From Ziziphus jujuba (Eukaryota > Streptophyta > Magnoliopsida > Rosales > Rhamnaceae): a stretch of 64,000 nucleotides of DNA. The position numbers and the translations under genes are program-made. The stretch's first letter is position 1, and each line of letters opens with the position of its first letter. The stretch lies in NCBI RefSeq assembly GCF_031755915.1, contig NC_083379.1, positions 16,415,501 to 16,479,500 on the forward strand. The letters run 5' to 3'. The notes beneath the pieces are model-generated. The model was not told where the DNA came from, did not search any database, and saw only the letters and a program-made list of their open reading frames with translations. Below, in pieces: positions 1 to 11,820 of this stretch.

Positions 1-2247
1 GCTGTTTTCACCGAATGACAGTTGATTTCTCTCTCTCTCTTACCTTGCCTCACTGCTACCACCACGATGTTACCCATCCAAGGATTGATCTCCCCTTAAA
101 TTTTCTCAATGGTAGCCATTCCATGCACCGGCACTAAAGAATTTTTCTAACAAAGGTAGTAGCTCATAGTATATCCCTTTTTGACGAGTTCCCAACTCAT
201 CCACCATCCCTTTCCATTAAATTTGACTCTTCTGAATCCAAATTCATGGTCTGATTAGCTCAATTCAAGCTAGATCATGAGGTTCAGGAGCAATCAGTTA
301 CCGGGGTCTTTTTGGCTAGATTCCAACAACAGCCGGCCAGATCTACAATAGGTAAGACCCCGATTTGCGATCCTTACATTCTAGGCTTCATTTGGGTACA
401 TAGATTGTTAATTTTAGTCAAAGTTTGTGTTAGCTCTCCTAAATAAATTTTGTGCATAATACGTTATTAAAATATTATTTTAATGGATATTGTTATTTTG
501 TTGATATTTTAGGTGCCCGTGTTAACTAAGAAATCGATTCTATAGAGGATCCAGAGTGACTCATATTTTCAGGTGAGTGGTACATTTTCCAAATGTATTT
601 TTATGGTGCAGATTATTTAAAGATATATTTTGTTATTGTGTTTTTGTGAAATAATGTTGTTTTTATATTTTTTTTCTATATAAATGGTAATTTGAGTTTA
701 AAAAAAAAAGATTATCTCCATACAAAAGTATATGTATATGTATACAAGCATATATGTGTTTTCTGTGAAAAAAATAATTTTTGTAAAAGGAAAATTGTGG
801 ATTTATAATTTTGGTTTATATCAAAATGAGAAAATTTAGTAGTTTTGGTAAATTGATTGAAAACCCGATATTGGTTGATAAAAATTTTGGTGTTATGTAA
901 TATTTATCCATTTTTACTATATAGATGCATTATACAATACTAGTGTTTTGTATTATATATTATTGATTAGTGTGCAGGTATTGTTTAATCATCCTACAGG
1001 AGCTAAAGACGAGAAGGTTGGTAAGTATTTTGCATAGTGAGTATTAATCACCCTCCCTTTAACTATAGGACAGCAAGTAGTTAGTAACGATTCTTTAGGA
1101 TGCCAAGGTGTTTGATTGTAGGTATCTTTTTTATCTCCTCATTATGGGGTGCTTGGAAAGCCAAGTTCTACTTAACACGACTTGCTTTATAATATGGTGC
1201 ATCATATTAATACCTGGTACATGTTTTAAAAATAAAATATTTTGAAAATATATTTTTATTTATTTAAATTATGATCCTAAAATTATTTAATTTCTATTTT
1301 ATAATTTATTAATATTATTGAATTTAACTTTATCATATCATATTATTTTATTTTATTTTATTTTATTGTAATTTTTATTTTTATTTTACCATAAACTTTG
1401 CAAGATTGATTTTGAATAATGTTTTGTTCTATTTTAATCTTGTCTAAATTTAAGTTTATTTTTTCTTAAATTTATAGTTATTTTATAATTATATTCATCA
1501 TTATTTTTATTTATTTATATTTTCTAGTTCACTATTTTTAATTTTTGGGAAATATAAAATTATGGATTTTTGTGCAAAATAATTTGAAAAGGAGACTCTT
1601 TCAAATTGAGTGAATTATTGAGAATTTTTAGAGAAAATTTTATTTAGAAATAAATTCTTAAATTTTTTTAATTTTAAATTCTTACCTTTCTAATTTCTTA
1701 AATTTATTTATTTATTTATTTTTTATGGATGCCACTTATTGGGATGATTAGCATTTTATTAGTATCTTTGTTTTTAAATTATTTTCCCTAGGTCCAAGTA
1801 ACTAGTAGATTTTTTATCGTTCGAACGCAAGCTTGTTTTTTTTTTCTTCTGTTGCTGTATTTGAAGTAGAATATCCTCCTTCTCATCTTTGTTATATTAT
1901 TATTATTATTACTTTTGCACTTATATTGCTTTTGTTATTAGCCTAAATTCTTAATATGCTCTGGTACTAAGCATTGGGTGTGGAATCTCCATAAATAATG
2001 CTGCTCATGTTTTATTAATTATTCATTTTGTTCCTATCCTCTTTATTATTGGAGTGCTATAACTATTTGGAAAAATTATATAGTAAGATAGGAGGAATAA
2101 AGCGGTTGAATAAAGCAGGTATTTCTACAGTAAATCCAACCCCTTACAAGAGATTCTGTCGAATTTCCTATAAGAAATTCTGATATGATTTTTCCTAGTC
2201 AAGACAAGCCTAGAGTTTCGATAAGGGGTCCTAGGAGGATCCTGATA
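1..2247 (+). mobile_element. Gypsy-type LTR, 3' part (copy A)
   Basis: This AT-rich sequence matches 38949-41195 nearly base for base. It also matches, more distantly, the reverse complement of the solo LTR at 56805-60469. Shared landmarks are the 'ttgatattttaggtgcccgt' stretch near 510 and the closing block at 2120-2247. The LTR should end in CA, but here it ends 'cctgata' at 2247, while copy B keeps 'cctgaca'. No coding sequence is seen. Orientation is inferred from the family's start motif, TGTAAYAYC, in the other copies. Confidence 0.75.
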
Positions 2248-3286
2248 TTTATGTCATCAAAAGAAAAAAAGATAGGTAGATTGTTGAAATTACAAGCAAG
2301 ATAACTAGTTTGGAGGATATAGAAGCTTCTAATAAATCTTTTGCTAGTAAAGTGAGATTTTTTAAAAACTCCATGAGTGATGAGAACAAGCTAATGGAAA
2401 CTTTGAAGCATCAAAAGTGAAGCTTGAAGCTAACTTGAAGAACTTAAAGATTTCAAGAAAATTGTGTGATAAATGAATTAAAGAAGAGATAAATTTCTCA
2501 AAATTTGGAGCTTGATTAATCAAACAAGACCATGCAAGCTAGTAAAGGGTTCCCTAGGGTTGGATAATTTGTTGAACATTAGGAAAGGATCTAATCATAG
2601 AAGAAGATTGGGCTTCATTAATGAAATCTCTACTCGTAGTTCCAAAACCATTTTTGTTAATATAAATCAATCTAGTGTGTCCACTATTTGTGGGAAAAAA
2701 GGAACTTTCTTTTGAGAAGAGTAAAAAGGGGAGCCATCAAGTAAATGAAGAAATTAAAAATGTGGTAAAAATAAATAGACAAGAAGAGAAAAAGAATGAT
2801 TATAAAGGTCAACTGAAAAATCTAAATCCAATACTAACAACTTTTTTTTCATAAGAATTCTTTGGTGTTTTTAGATTAAAGTCAATATCAATTGTCCCCT
2901 CGCATGAATATTGATAAAATGGTGCAATTATAATGAAAGTTGTGCTTATTGATGTAGACATTTTAAGATGTTTTCTCTTAATATGTGATGAAAATTAAAC
3001 ATTTAAATGCCATTTGAATAAGACCTAAATAAACGACCGACCAAATTTTCAAAAGAAACTACGGATTAAGATACATGATCAAAAGAATTGGAAGTTGAAA
3101 CCCAAGAACTTAATTTATAAGAGGCAATTGGATTTAATTTGCAAGCAAATTAGGATAACAGGCAGACTATGTGTATTTCTGAATCAAACAAGGAATTAGT
3201 TAATCTACAGATGCAGTAGAAATCATGAAATATCTTAACAAGATCTATAAATATAAAAAAATAAATAAATAAATAAAATTGTATGG
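2248..3286 (+). pseudogene. Copia gag relic (copy A)
   Basis: Fragmented gag of a Copia retrotransposon. A degraded coiled-coil-like stretch (about 2290-2460) is followed by an open frame at 2512-2715. That frame holds a pattern typical of SIRE/Tork-type gag C-termini, roughly 'LDNLL...R...LGF', then a lone Cys. Frames are broken. The matching 5' half of the same gag probably lies at about 31340-31864 next to copy B, separated by the inserted Gypsy LTR. After 2720 no clear coding is seen up to the next Copia insertion at 3292. Confidence 0.6.
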
Positions 3287-3291
3287 ACATC

Positions 3292-3466
3292 TATAAGGAA
3301 TAAGTGTGCTCATATGTAAATTGTAGTATATTGTGATATTGTAATATTACACTTACCATAACTGTTGCTGTGTTTCTATACCAATTTCCTCGTACTCTGT
3401 ATAAATAGTTGCTATACTGAATGAGAATAACTTAAGCCTTTGCATTATATTTTCTACAATCTTATA
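3292..3466 (+). repeat. Copia 5' LTR (copy A)
   Basis: 175 bp, bounded by TATAAG and CTTATA, nearly matching the 3' LTR at 6829-7003. It contains a TATA-like 'tataaata' near 3401, probably the element promoter. The putative PBS 'tagtattagagcc' (3467-3479) follows directly. Confidence 0.88.
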
Positions 3467-3479
3467 TAGTATTAGAGCC
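3467..3479 (+). promoter_or_regulatory. Primer-binding site of Copia (copy A)
   Basis: 'tagtattagagcc' differs at two positions from TGGTATCAGAGCC, the usual plant Copia PBS complementary to initiator Met-tRNA. It abuts the 5' LTR. Confidence 0.75.
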
Positions 3480-3541
3480 TCATGCTCAACAAGCAAAGAA
3501 AACCCTAATCCCTTAATTCTTTTTTGTACATTGCTGTTCTC

Positions 3542-4675
3542 ATGGCCAATGATGATTCCTCTATCATAAACCCCTCTACTGCTCTGAATCCTTCTTCATC
3601 ATCTGCTCCTACAGATGATACTTTGATCAACATAAATGTGGCTGCCTAGGTTCCAACCAAACTCTCTGCAACCAATTATCCACTATGGCACTCTCAGTGG
3701 CTCTCCTTACTCATCGGCTATAATCTTATGGGTTACATTGATGGTTCAAAAATATGTCCTACTGATTTTAGTTCTTCCTTTTCTGCCAATTAGTTCTATA
3801 CTCTTCACCAGGATCAACTTTTGAGGAGTTTTCTGTTAGCATCTTTTCTCCTACCATTGCTTCCTTTGTCTCTTCTGCCAAAACATCATATAAAACCTGG
3901 ACCAAATTGGCTCATATGTATGCCAAACCCTTTCGTGGTCATATTATGGGGGTTCGTGAAAATCTTCACAAAGACATAAAAGGATCTTAATCTATCTATT
4001 CTTATATGCAAAATATTCAACAACAAGCCGATGCTTTAGCTCTGCCAGGTGTTCCTCTTAAAGATGACAAAATTATATTTTATGTCCTTTCTGGGCTGGG
4101 CTCTGAATATAAGGAAATTGCTGCAGTATTTGGAGCCCGTGATGACACTATCTTCATTGAAGAACTACATGATAAGCTTACTGATTTTGAAGATTTATTG
4201 AAATGAACTTCTTCTCCACCCAGTGATTTTTCCTCTCCAATTATATCTCATGTTGCTACTTGGTCTGGTTTCTCATCAAGAGGTCCTCTGGCCATGGATC
4301 CTTTCCTCCTCTCTCTAGTTCTAGCTCCACACGGACTTCTTTTGGTAATCGTATTATCTATCAGTTCTGTTCCTTGCCTGGTCATGATGCCTGTTGGTGT
4401 TGTAAGTTGCTTGCTCTCATCCTATGGCTGAACTCTGGCCTACCTAATGCTCCCTCTCTCTTTGATGCTTATCCCTCCGCATGGCCTTCTTCCAATACTG
4501 GTCGCCGAGCCAACTTTGCTGCTTCTTTTTCCAAATCGAACTCATCTTGGCTCATTGATTTAGGTGCCTCCCACCACATCACTTCTGATCTCTTTTCTGA
4601 TCTTTCTAATCTATCCTTGCACTCTGATTTTGATGGTACTAAAGAGATTATGACTGGTAATGGTAAAACACGCCT
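3542..4675 (+). pseudogene. Copia gag-protease pseudogene (copy A)
   Basis: The reading frame starts at ATG 3542. It runs through a serine/proline-rich N-terminus, the gag motif 'KLSATNYPLWHSQW' with an in-frame TAG just before it, then UBN2-like gag sequence around 4006-4206. A degraded zinc knuckle ('FCSLPGHDACWC', first Cys lost) lies near 4360. The retropepsin motif at about 4548 reads WLIDLGASHH where the family has DSGA, so the active site is altered. Frames shift near 3800 and 4260. About 85 bp and 190 bp present in copy B are missing. Non-functional. Confidence 0.82.
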
Positions 4676-4750
4676 ACTAGAAGGCAAAAGTAAAGATGGT
4701 ATCTATGAATGGCCACTTCTTGCATCCGCTCTTTCTCGCTCTCCTTTTAC

Positions 4751-5286
4751 TAGGCTTGGCAGTGTGTCGTGTTAAATTGTGTTCGTATCGTGTTGTGTTA
4801 TGTCTGCGTGGAATTAAATTAATCTAAACACAACCCGTTAAGCTTTCATATGAAATAGATAAACCCCCGAACCCATTCGATAAATTATCATGTAACCTAT
4901 CACCCAAGTCATTAACTCATTAACAATAAATATAAATTTGAAAATTTAAATTTCACTTAGCTTTGAAATAATAAAATAATATTTTTTTAAAAAAATTACA
5001 AAAATTCTTGTTTGTTTTTAGATTTTTTAAAACTTAAACTAAAAAGAACAAATCAATACAAGTTTAACAATAAATTAAGTAATTTTAATATTATAAAACT
5101 TATGTAATTATCAAAATATCCCTCTTTAATGGGTCTAATAGGTTTATCATGTTTCACCCGTTAATTTATTGGGTCTTATTAGGTGATATTGATATGGACC
5201 CGATACGATATCATCAATCAAAACCAGTAAATTATCGTGTGGGTTCATGTCGTGTTATCATGTTGTGTTAAATTTTGCTAAGCCTA
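4751..5286. mobile_element. hAT-type MITE inside Copia (copy A)
   Basis: 536 bp with terminal inverted repeats TAGGCTTGGCA / TGCTAAGCCTA. The flanking 8-bp target duplication is CCTTTTAC / CCTTTTGC (4743-4750, 5287-5294). The sub-terminal DNA is rich in 'gtgtcgtgtt' and 'acccgttaa' repeats, typical of a widespread plant non-autonomous hAT family. There is no coding capacity. It interrupts the Copia pol frame and is shared with copy B, so it predates the duplication. Confidence 0.88.
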
Positions 5287-5545
5287 CCTTTTGCCTTAAG
5301 TGCTGTGAAAGTTCCATACAATATTGGCATGATCGATTAGGCCATCCATCATCCAAAATTCTATGTCACTTAGCTTTCAAATGTCACTTGCCTATGTTAC
5401 CTAAGACTCATCTTATCTCTCGTAATTCTTGCCATTGTAATAAGATGCATAAGTTGCCATTCTAAAATTCTACTCTTTGTAGTTCTCATCTTTTAGAATT
5501 AATATATTCTGACGTCTGGGGTCCATCTCCTATCCCTTCAAATGA
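5287..5545 (+). pseudogene. Copia GAG-pre-integrase fragment (copy A)
   Basis: Encodes 'WHDRLGHPSSKILCHL' (about 5324 on) and a C-x-C pair, which is the GAG-pre-integrase zinc-binding domain (H-H-C-C type) of Copia pol. It ends in a stop after 'KMHKLPF', and the following '[11 protein letters not shown]' is the start of integrase. The rest of integrase is deleted at about 5560. Confidence 0.8.
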
Positions 5546-5561
5546 TGGTTTTCATTCTGAC

Positions 5562-6856
5562 GTACGGATTGTTCTCTATCTAGCTCTTGCTCGTGATTGG
5601 CTACTTCGACAACTAGATGTCACTAATGCCTTCCTCCATGGCTATCTCTCTGAAATAGTGTACATGTCTCAATCTCCTGGCTTTGTTGATGAAACACAAT
5701 CCAATTCTATCTTTAAGCTTCACAAAGTTTTGCATAGGCTCAAACAAGCTCCACGTGCTTGGTATCATGAACTATGGGCCTTCTTATATGTTATTAGCTT
5801 TTTTAACTCCAAATCGGATACCTCGTTATTTCTCCTATCTCATAATGGTGCACAAGTGATTATTTTGGTCTATGTGGATGATCTTATTGTTGCTAGTAGC
5901 TCTTTGTCTATGGTTGATGCTGTTATTTCTCAATTGGTTAACCGGTTTTCTATTAAAGATCTTGGTCCTCTCCATTGTTTTTCTTGGTGTGGATGTAACA
6001 CATACATCTACTAGTTTGTTCTTATCCCAACGACAAGACATTTTTTATTTGTCTATCTTGTACAAACATGGTTGCTTCCAAACCGGTTCACACTCCTACA
6101 GCCATCGGTGTCTCTTTATCCTTGCTTAATTGTTATAATCTTCCAAGTGCAACTAAGTATCGTCAAGTCCTTGGAAGTGCTCAGTATTTATTTTTTACAT
6201 GACATGACATTGCCTTTATTTTGAAGTTATCTCAGTTCATGCACAAGCCTACTTTTGTTCATTGGAGTGCGGTAAAAAAGATCCTTTGATATTTAAAGGG
6301 TACTATCACTCATGGCCTCTTTCTCCAAAAACATTCTCCTATCTCTTTACATGCCTTTAACGATGCTGACTAGGAGGGAAATAAGGATGATCGAACTTCC
6401 ACCAGTGCTTATCTTGTTTTTCTTGGCTCCAACCTTATTTCTTGGCGATCTATGAAACAACAATATGTTGCTTGATCTTCCACCGAAGCTAAATATCGAT
6501 CTGTTTCCTCTACTTCTGGGGAGTTATGCTTGGTGCGCTCTCTTCTCTTTGAACTTGGCATACTTTGTACTCCGCCTCCTACAATTTATTCTGACGATAT
6601 TGGTGCCACTTACTTGTGTTCCAATCCAGTGTTTCACTCCAAAATGAAGCATATCTCCATTGATTTTCATTTTGTTCATGATCAAGTTATGAGTGGTTCT
6701 CTTCACGTGTCTCATGTATCTTCTGCAGATCAACTCACTGATATGTTCACTAAACCATTGCCCTATTCCTCATTCTTATCTCTTCGATCCATTGGAGTCT
6801 TCGATGGCGCCTCCATCTTGCGGGGGCATATAAGGGATATGTGTGCTCAAATGTGA
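5562..6856 (+). pseudogene. Copia reverse transcriptase-RNase H pseudogene (copy A)
   Basis: Starts within the RT palm after a deletion junction near 5560. RT motifs seen are '[14 protein letters not shown]' (first catalytic Asp), '[10 protein letters not shown]' and 'YVDDLIVAS' (YxDD catalytic pair). A frameshift near 5990 leads into 'FLGVDV'. RNase H and the C-terminus continue to 'ADQLTDMFTKPL', and the stop at 6856 lies inside the 3' LTR, so pol overlaps the LTR by 28 bp. Several stops (near 6202, 6370, 6473) break the frame. Confidence 0.85.
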
Positions 6857-7003
6857 ATTGTAGTATACTGTGATATTGTAATATTACATTTACCGTAACT
6901 GCTACTGTGTTTCCATACCAATTTCCTTGTACTCTATATAAATAGTTGCCACAGTTAATTAGAATAACTTAAGCGTTTGCATTCTATCTTCTACAATCTT
7001 ATA
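6829..7003 (+). repeat. Copia 3' LTR (copy A)
   Basis: 175 bp, TATAAG...CTTATA, preceded by 'gcgggggca' (polypurine tract) and followed by target duplication ACATC. It differs from the 5' LTR at a number of positions, indicating an old insertion. Confidence 0.88.
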
Positions 7004-7008
7004 ACATC

Positions 7009-8880
7009 AACCTTAGGATGCACAAATATCCTTTTTATTTTTTGAATTTGGATTAATCAAATTGAGACATTAAATTTATATTAGACTCTCTCTTTCCAAA
7101 CTGCATCAACCAGACATATCAACTCAAACTGTTTTCAGTCATTCCGCCGAAGGAAACAACAAACAAAAGAAAACAAAAAAACCCATTTCCCAATTTATCA
7201 TATGTCAAAAGAAATTAAAAAATCAATATTTTCCAATTCTATCATAATTATATATGTTCGAAGCACGTACTTTTTGAAACTCTTTGATATAGCTTCATAG
7301 CTGTACTTAGCGAAAGCAAAATTGTCCCTTGGTACAGTTATTTACTCGGACCAAATTAAGGGATGTACCAATATCTTAAAAATATCTTGTAGGATTCAAC
7401 GGATAAAGTTAATTTGCACGTGTGGCAGGTAGCTGTTTGTTGTAAATAATTTCCTTCCAAATTCTTTTTGCTTTTATTTTTTTTTTTTTCCCTCATCCAA
7501 GTAGCCATGAGTTTGTTTATTTATTTTTTTGTTTTAGGGAAGATTTAAATGATCTAACTCTGGGAAAACTAAGTGGCAATGTCCACATCCCTTTTATGTG
7601 AGGTTTTGGAGCGAGAACCTTAATTTTAAAAGAATTAAATATTTTTTTAAAAAACCACACCACTCATAAAAGAATAGGACAAATGTTATGGAAATGAAAA
7701 AAAAAAAAAAAAGATATTTTTTAAGGAAAAAAAAACTGCCTAAGTACTAACAAAACGTTTTAAAAAAATTTAGAAAGAGGCTAAAAGAATTGCACAACTA
7801 CTATTCTTACATTCTTCCGGTATGTGTTTCTTTTTTTTTCTTTTTTTTTTTCTTATACAAACCTATTTTATAAATTATTCAAAATTTCCTTTTAATCCCT
7901 TATGATTTGAATTCATACTTTCATGGACATAAATTGGGATGCTCCACCTACTGAATATGTGTATATGTTTGTTAAAAACATTTTTCCTACGTACTTACAA
8001 AGCCATATCCTTTTCCAAACAAAATACTTACAAATCATTTGGTCAAAACTTACCAAAATTGTGGCTGTGCAAAATATGTATTTTTTTTAATTCTAGGAAT
8101 ATTTTTTTCTTAGAAAATATATATGTATATATATATTTGTATATTTTATAGTACATATACACAGAATATGGTGAAAGATTTATGCAAAAAGATTGTGAGG
8201 ATAATTTTACAGTCATCAAATATATATTATTTTTGTTATTTGACTATAGTGGTTGGTTGTTTGTCATAGAAAGATATAAATCCTTTTCATGTCAAAATCA
8301 TATATATATGTATAATTTTAAAGTTTTTTTTTTTTTTTTGGTTTTTTCACAAACATTTTTTTCATACTTTATTATTATCTCAAAATGTTTATAATATTTA
8401 TCGTGTTTGAACCAATATTAATATTTCTATTTGAAGAAAATAGCATTTAATTTTAGTCTAATGATGTTGGCTTAATAATAAATAACCATATTTAGATTTA
8501 GAAAAAGTAGATTCAGCCATACAATTTGTCAATGCCAAATGTCAAAAAGTTCCTTAGAAAATTAGATAATATTATATGAGGAAAAAAATCTTTGTACAAT
8601 AGAAAAGAAAAATACATTGTCAGTGCCACATATCAAAAAATTCCTTAAAAAATTAGATAATATTAGATGAGAAAAAAAATCTTTGTACAATAGAAAAGAA
8701 AAATACTATTTGTCACCATTGGTAAACAATCATCAATGAAACGTATATGCCTAATAACAATTTAAATAGTTATCATTAAAAATGATCATTAATGGTGATA
8801 AATATCAATAAAATAAAATAAAATAAAAGTAAATTAATAAGTGTAAAGAAAAAAAAAAATCTAAAATAGTATATTTTGTA
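7009..8880. other. Shared non-coding DNA (copy A)
   Basis: Closely matches 48082-49980. It has long A and T runs, an 'atatatatgtatatatata' tract near 8118, and two imperfect ~85-bp direct repeats near 8530-8700 ('aattagataatatta'). The short open frames are low-complexity and differ by indels between copies, so I see no gene. It lies downstream of where the TSB 3' end would be. Confidence 0.7.
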
Positions 8881-9530
8881 ATTTGTTAGTCATTTTCTTA
8901 ACAACGTGTCGTATTGTATCTTATTCATGTAAAATTTAATTAACCTAAACACGACATATTAAGCTTTCATATAAAAATAGATAAATCCAAACTCATTCAA
9001 TAAATTATCATGTAACTTGTCATCTGACTCGTTAACCCACTAAAAATAAATATTAATTTTAAATTTTAAATTTGACTAAACTTTCAAAAAATAAAATAAT
9101 ATTTTTTTAAAAAATTTGCAAAGATTCTTGTTTATTCTTAAATTTTTAAAAAATTAAACTAAAAAATAAAAATAAATTAATACATGTTTAACAATAAATT
9201 AAGTAATTTTAATATGATAGAATTTATATGATTATAAGAATGTCCCATTTTAATGGATCTAATGGGTTCATCGTGTATTGTTGTATTCATATGTTAAAAT
9301 CCATTAATTTATTGGATTTTATTGAGTGATATTAATACAGATCCGATACAATATAGTCAATCTAAACCCATAAATTTTCATGTGTATAAAAATAGATAAA
9401 TCCGAACCCATTTAATAAATTATCATGTAACTCGTTACCTAACTCATGAACCCACTAAGAATAAATATAAATTTAAAAATTTAAATTTGACGTAGCTTTC
9501 AAAAAATAAAATAATTTTTTTAAAAAAAAC
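8881..9530. mobile_element. Degenerate hAT-type MITEs, two abutting (copy A)
   Basis: Two head-to-tail sequences (about 8890-9380 and 9381-9530) related to the MITE at 4751-5286, recognised by 'taagctttcatataaaaata', 'aaattatcatgtaac' and 'gttaacccacta'. Terminal repeats are eroded. The second copy is cut off at 9530, where copy B continues with the TSB 3' region, so the deletion that removed TSB exons 2-5 ends inside this MITE. Confidence 0.65.
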
Positions 9531-10325
9531 TTTTTTTAAAAAGCTTAATTTTTTTTATCTTTTAAATATATATATTTTTAAAATAAAATGACATTATATC
9601 GTCATCCAAAATAATATATATATATATATATATATATAAGAGGATAGAGGAGTCTAACCTCTTAAATAAACATTGCAAACAAAAAAATTTATATATTTAT
9701 TTGATAGAACCTAAAATCTCCTTTTGACTATGTAATTATTTTTTTTTGTGTGTAAATAAAAAACAGAAACGTGTTTGTCAATTCTTTTTTGTTTCTTAAA
9801 AAAAAAAAAGGTTTCGTATTTTGTCAATTCTTTTTTTTTAATGATTTCTTTTTTTTTTTAGGCCGCGTGAGCCAAATTGAACGGAGTCGCTATCCGCATA
9901 AAGAAAGATTGGTGGGCCACATTACCTACTTTTCCTTTCTACTTTTCCGCCACGTATCTTTATTTTTTATTTATTTATTTATTTATTCTTTGTTGTTGTT
10001 ATTTCTGGATGTCACTTCTCTACAACAGATATTTTTTTATATATTTTCAAGTTTTGAAAATTTGGGTTTTTATCCGCAAATTGGATTTTATATTAAATCT
10101 TTAAACAAAATACAAAATAGAAAAAAGAAGCAAAAAAAGTTACCAAAGTTTTCGTTTATGTTATTTTTTCAAAAAAATAACAAAAACAAAATAATTACCA
10201 TATAAGTTGTATTTCTTTTAAAATATATATATATATATATATATAAATGAAAAACAAATAACCAGTATGTTAACAAAGCACACCTTAATTACAGTTGCTT
10301 TGAAGGGTAAAGAAAAACACACTAC

Positions 10326-10667
10326 CTGAAACTCAGAATCACGCAGAACCGACTTGAATTCAGTTTCAAGGTTGTTCAAACAAGTCATCAATGTTTCGGG
10401 GACAAACTTACCCCCGAACCTCCCGAATTTTCCATTCCCTAATTCCCTATCCTCAATTTCAATTTTCTTCTCTGTGAAAGATCTCCTTAAAGTACCAAAA
10501 TGAGTTGTTTCTACTGGTATGCAATCAGCAACCAAAGTACCGTGGCCATCAAGAACATGTGCATAGTTCACGGAGGAATGGCCAATCTTTCTCTTAAGCG
10601 TGAAATGCCCAGAGACTGGACATGCATGGCTGCCGAGAAATAACCTTTGCTTACTACTGCAAGCCAT
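10326..10667 (-). pseudogene. Tryptophan synthase beta pseudogene, exon 1 only (copy A)
   Basis: Exon 1 of a plant TSB gene, 114 codons from ATG 10667 to a GT donor after 10326. It encodes a Ser/His-rich transit-peptide-like N-terminus followed by '[16 protein letters not shown]', the conserved start of the TrpB fold. It differs from the intact copy at 54234-54575 at about nine residues. The donor reads GTAGTG instead of GTAAGT. About 800 bp of intron 1 remains (9531-10325), but exons 2-5 and the upstream segment corresponding to the copy B TATA box are missing. It cannot make the enzyme; a transcript would encode at most a short peptide. Confidence 0.93.
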
Positions 10668-10922
10668 AATTATATGGTTGTTGTGCACTTTCTCTCTATC
10701 TATCTATCTATCTTTTTGGGCGATAATGAATAAGAAACTAAAATTCTTTTACGTCTTTTTTCTTGTATATATTTGATTGTGTATAATTTGATTATCTTAA
10801 TGTTTATCAATACTACTAAATCAGTGATGGTTAAAACTTGTTAGATATTTCAATTATATTATATAACCATAAAGTTAAGGAAGGAAAAAAAAAAAAATTA
10901 AACACATTTTCAAATTATGTTA

Positions 10923-11256
10923 ATTTTTACTTTTTATTTTATTTTTTTATTTCAAGCAATACTTTCGTTTTCAAAGCATCGTGGATGACACCATCAAAAG
11001 GTAATATAATATGTGCATGCAACCAGGGGCGGAGGTAGCCTTTCGACGAGGAGGCCATGGCTGGCAACCTTCCCAATTTTTACTTTTAATATCATAAATA
11101 TTATATACTAGCATTTATTCCTTTGAATGTAATTATAATAGATTATGTTAAATATAATCTATAATAATTAATTATATTTAAAAATTTTATTGTTAATAAA
11201 TATATTTTAATTTTTTTCTTCAATTTATACTATAAAAGTTTGTTAAGAATCAAGTA
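10923..11256. other. AT-rich unique DNA right of copy A
   Basis: Follows the end of the duplicated segment. It contains 'caggggcggaggtagc' at about 11027, resembling the ends of some plant transposons, but no matching inverted end was found. No gene. Confidence 0.4.
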
Positions 11257-11777
11257 ATCAAATTATATACTATAATAATATATAGTAATATGCACTTTCA
11301 CATTTAATATTTTATTTTATTTTATTTACTAAATAAGTTAAACATATTTAGCTACAAATATTTAAGTGACACCTCCCGATTATTTGAAATTTCAGTATTC
11401 AATATTTTATTTATATATATATATATATATAAATCAGGATTTGATAATTGTTATTTACAGGGAAGAGACATATCTCAAAGCTACCTTTTTATAATGTGGA
11501 TGTGAAACTTATACTATACTGTCCAGGGTGGCCATTCTAATTATAGAAAATTTTTTTTTTTCCCCCTTCCTTTTTCTTGTTGAGCTATAAGCCATTCAAC
11601 TTTTTTTTTTTTTTCTTTCGATAATGTAAGCTATTTAACTTAGAACTTCTAATATGGTGGCACATTCTTTGGCTAAGCATGATTTTATCTTCTAATGAGA
11701 TGTGTGTTTGGGTCGAGGAAGAACCTTGTACTTGTCGTTTAATAGTTTGTTATTGAAAGATGTATCTATTCCTTCTT

Positions 11778-11820
<43 letters not shown>

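Larger units (their letters stand above)
3292..7003 (+). mobile_element. Ty1/Copia retrotransposon, copy A, defective
   Basis: Complete insertion footprint: target duplication ACATC at 3287-3291 and 7004-7008, 175-bp LTRs, a PBS resembling the initiator-Met tRNA complement, remnants of gag, protease, pre-integrase, reverse transcriptase and RNase H, and a G-rich polypurine tract just before the 3' LTR (about 6821-6828). The LTR ends are TATAAG...CTTATA, not TG...CA. The element holds a hAT MITE and has lost the integrase and RT N-terminus by a deletion near 5560. All frames carry stops or frameshifts, so it is not autonomous. Confidence 0.9.
1..10922. repeat. Segmental duplication, copy A (decayed)
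   Basis: This segment is collinear with 38949-55069: same order of LTR end, Copia gag relic, Copia element, intergenic DNA, hAT MITEs and TSB exon 1, with identity high enough to follow by eye almost throughout. Homology stops near 10922 (55069 in copy B). The left end may lie outside the window. Relative to copy B it lacks about 85 bp near 4287, about 190 bp near 4673, about 1.9 kb near 5560, about 2.8 kb near 9530 (TSB exons 2-5) and about 250 bp near 10760 (TSB promoter). All these differences are shortages in copy A. Confidence 0.93.

Noticed and set aside
8530..8700. CRISPR-like or satellite repeat
   Set aside because: Only two imperfect ~85-bp repeats without spacers, in a plant genome.
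9771..10205. 144-codon plus-strand ORF and its partner at 53676-54218
   Set aside because: Antisense to TSB intron 1, Phe/Lys homopolymer-rich, and indels between the two copies change the reading.
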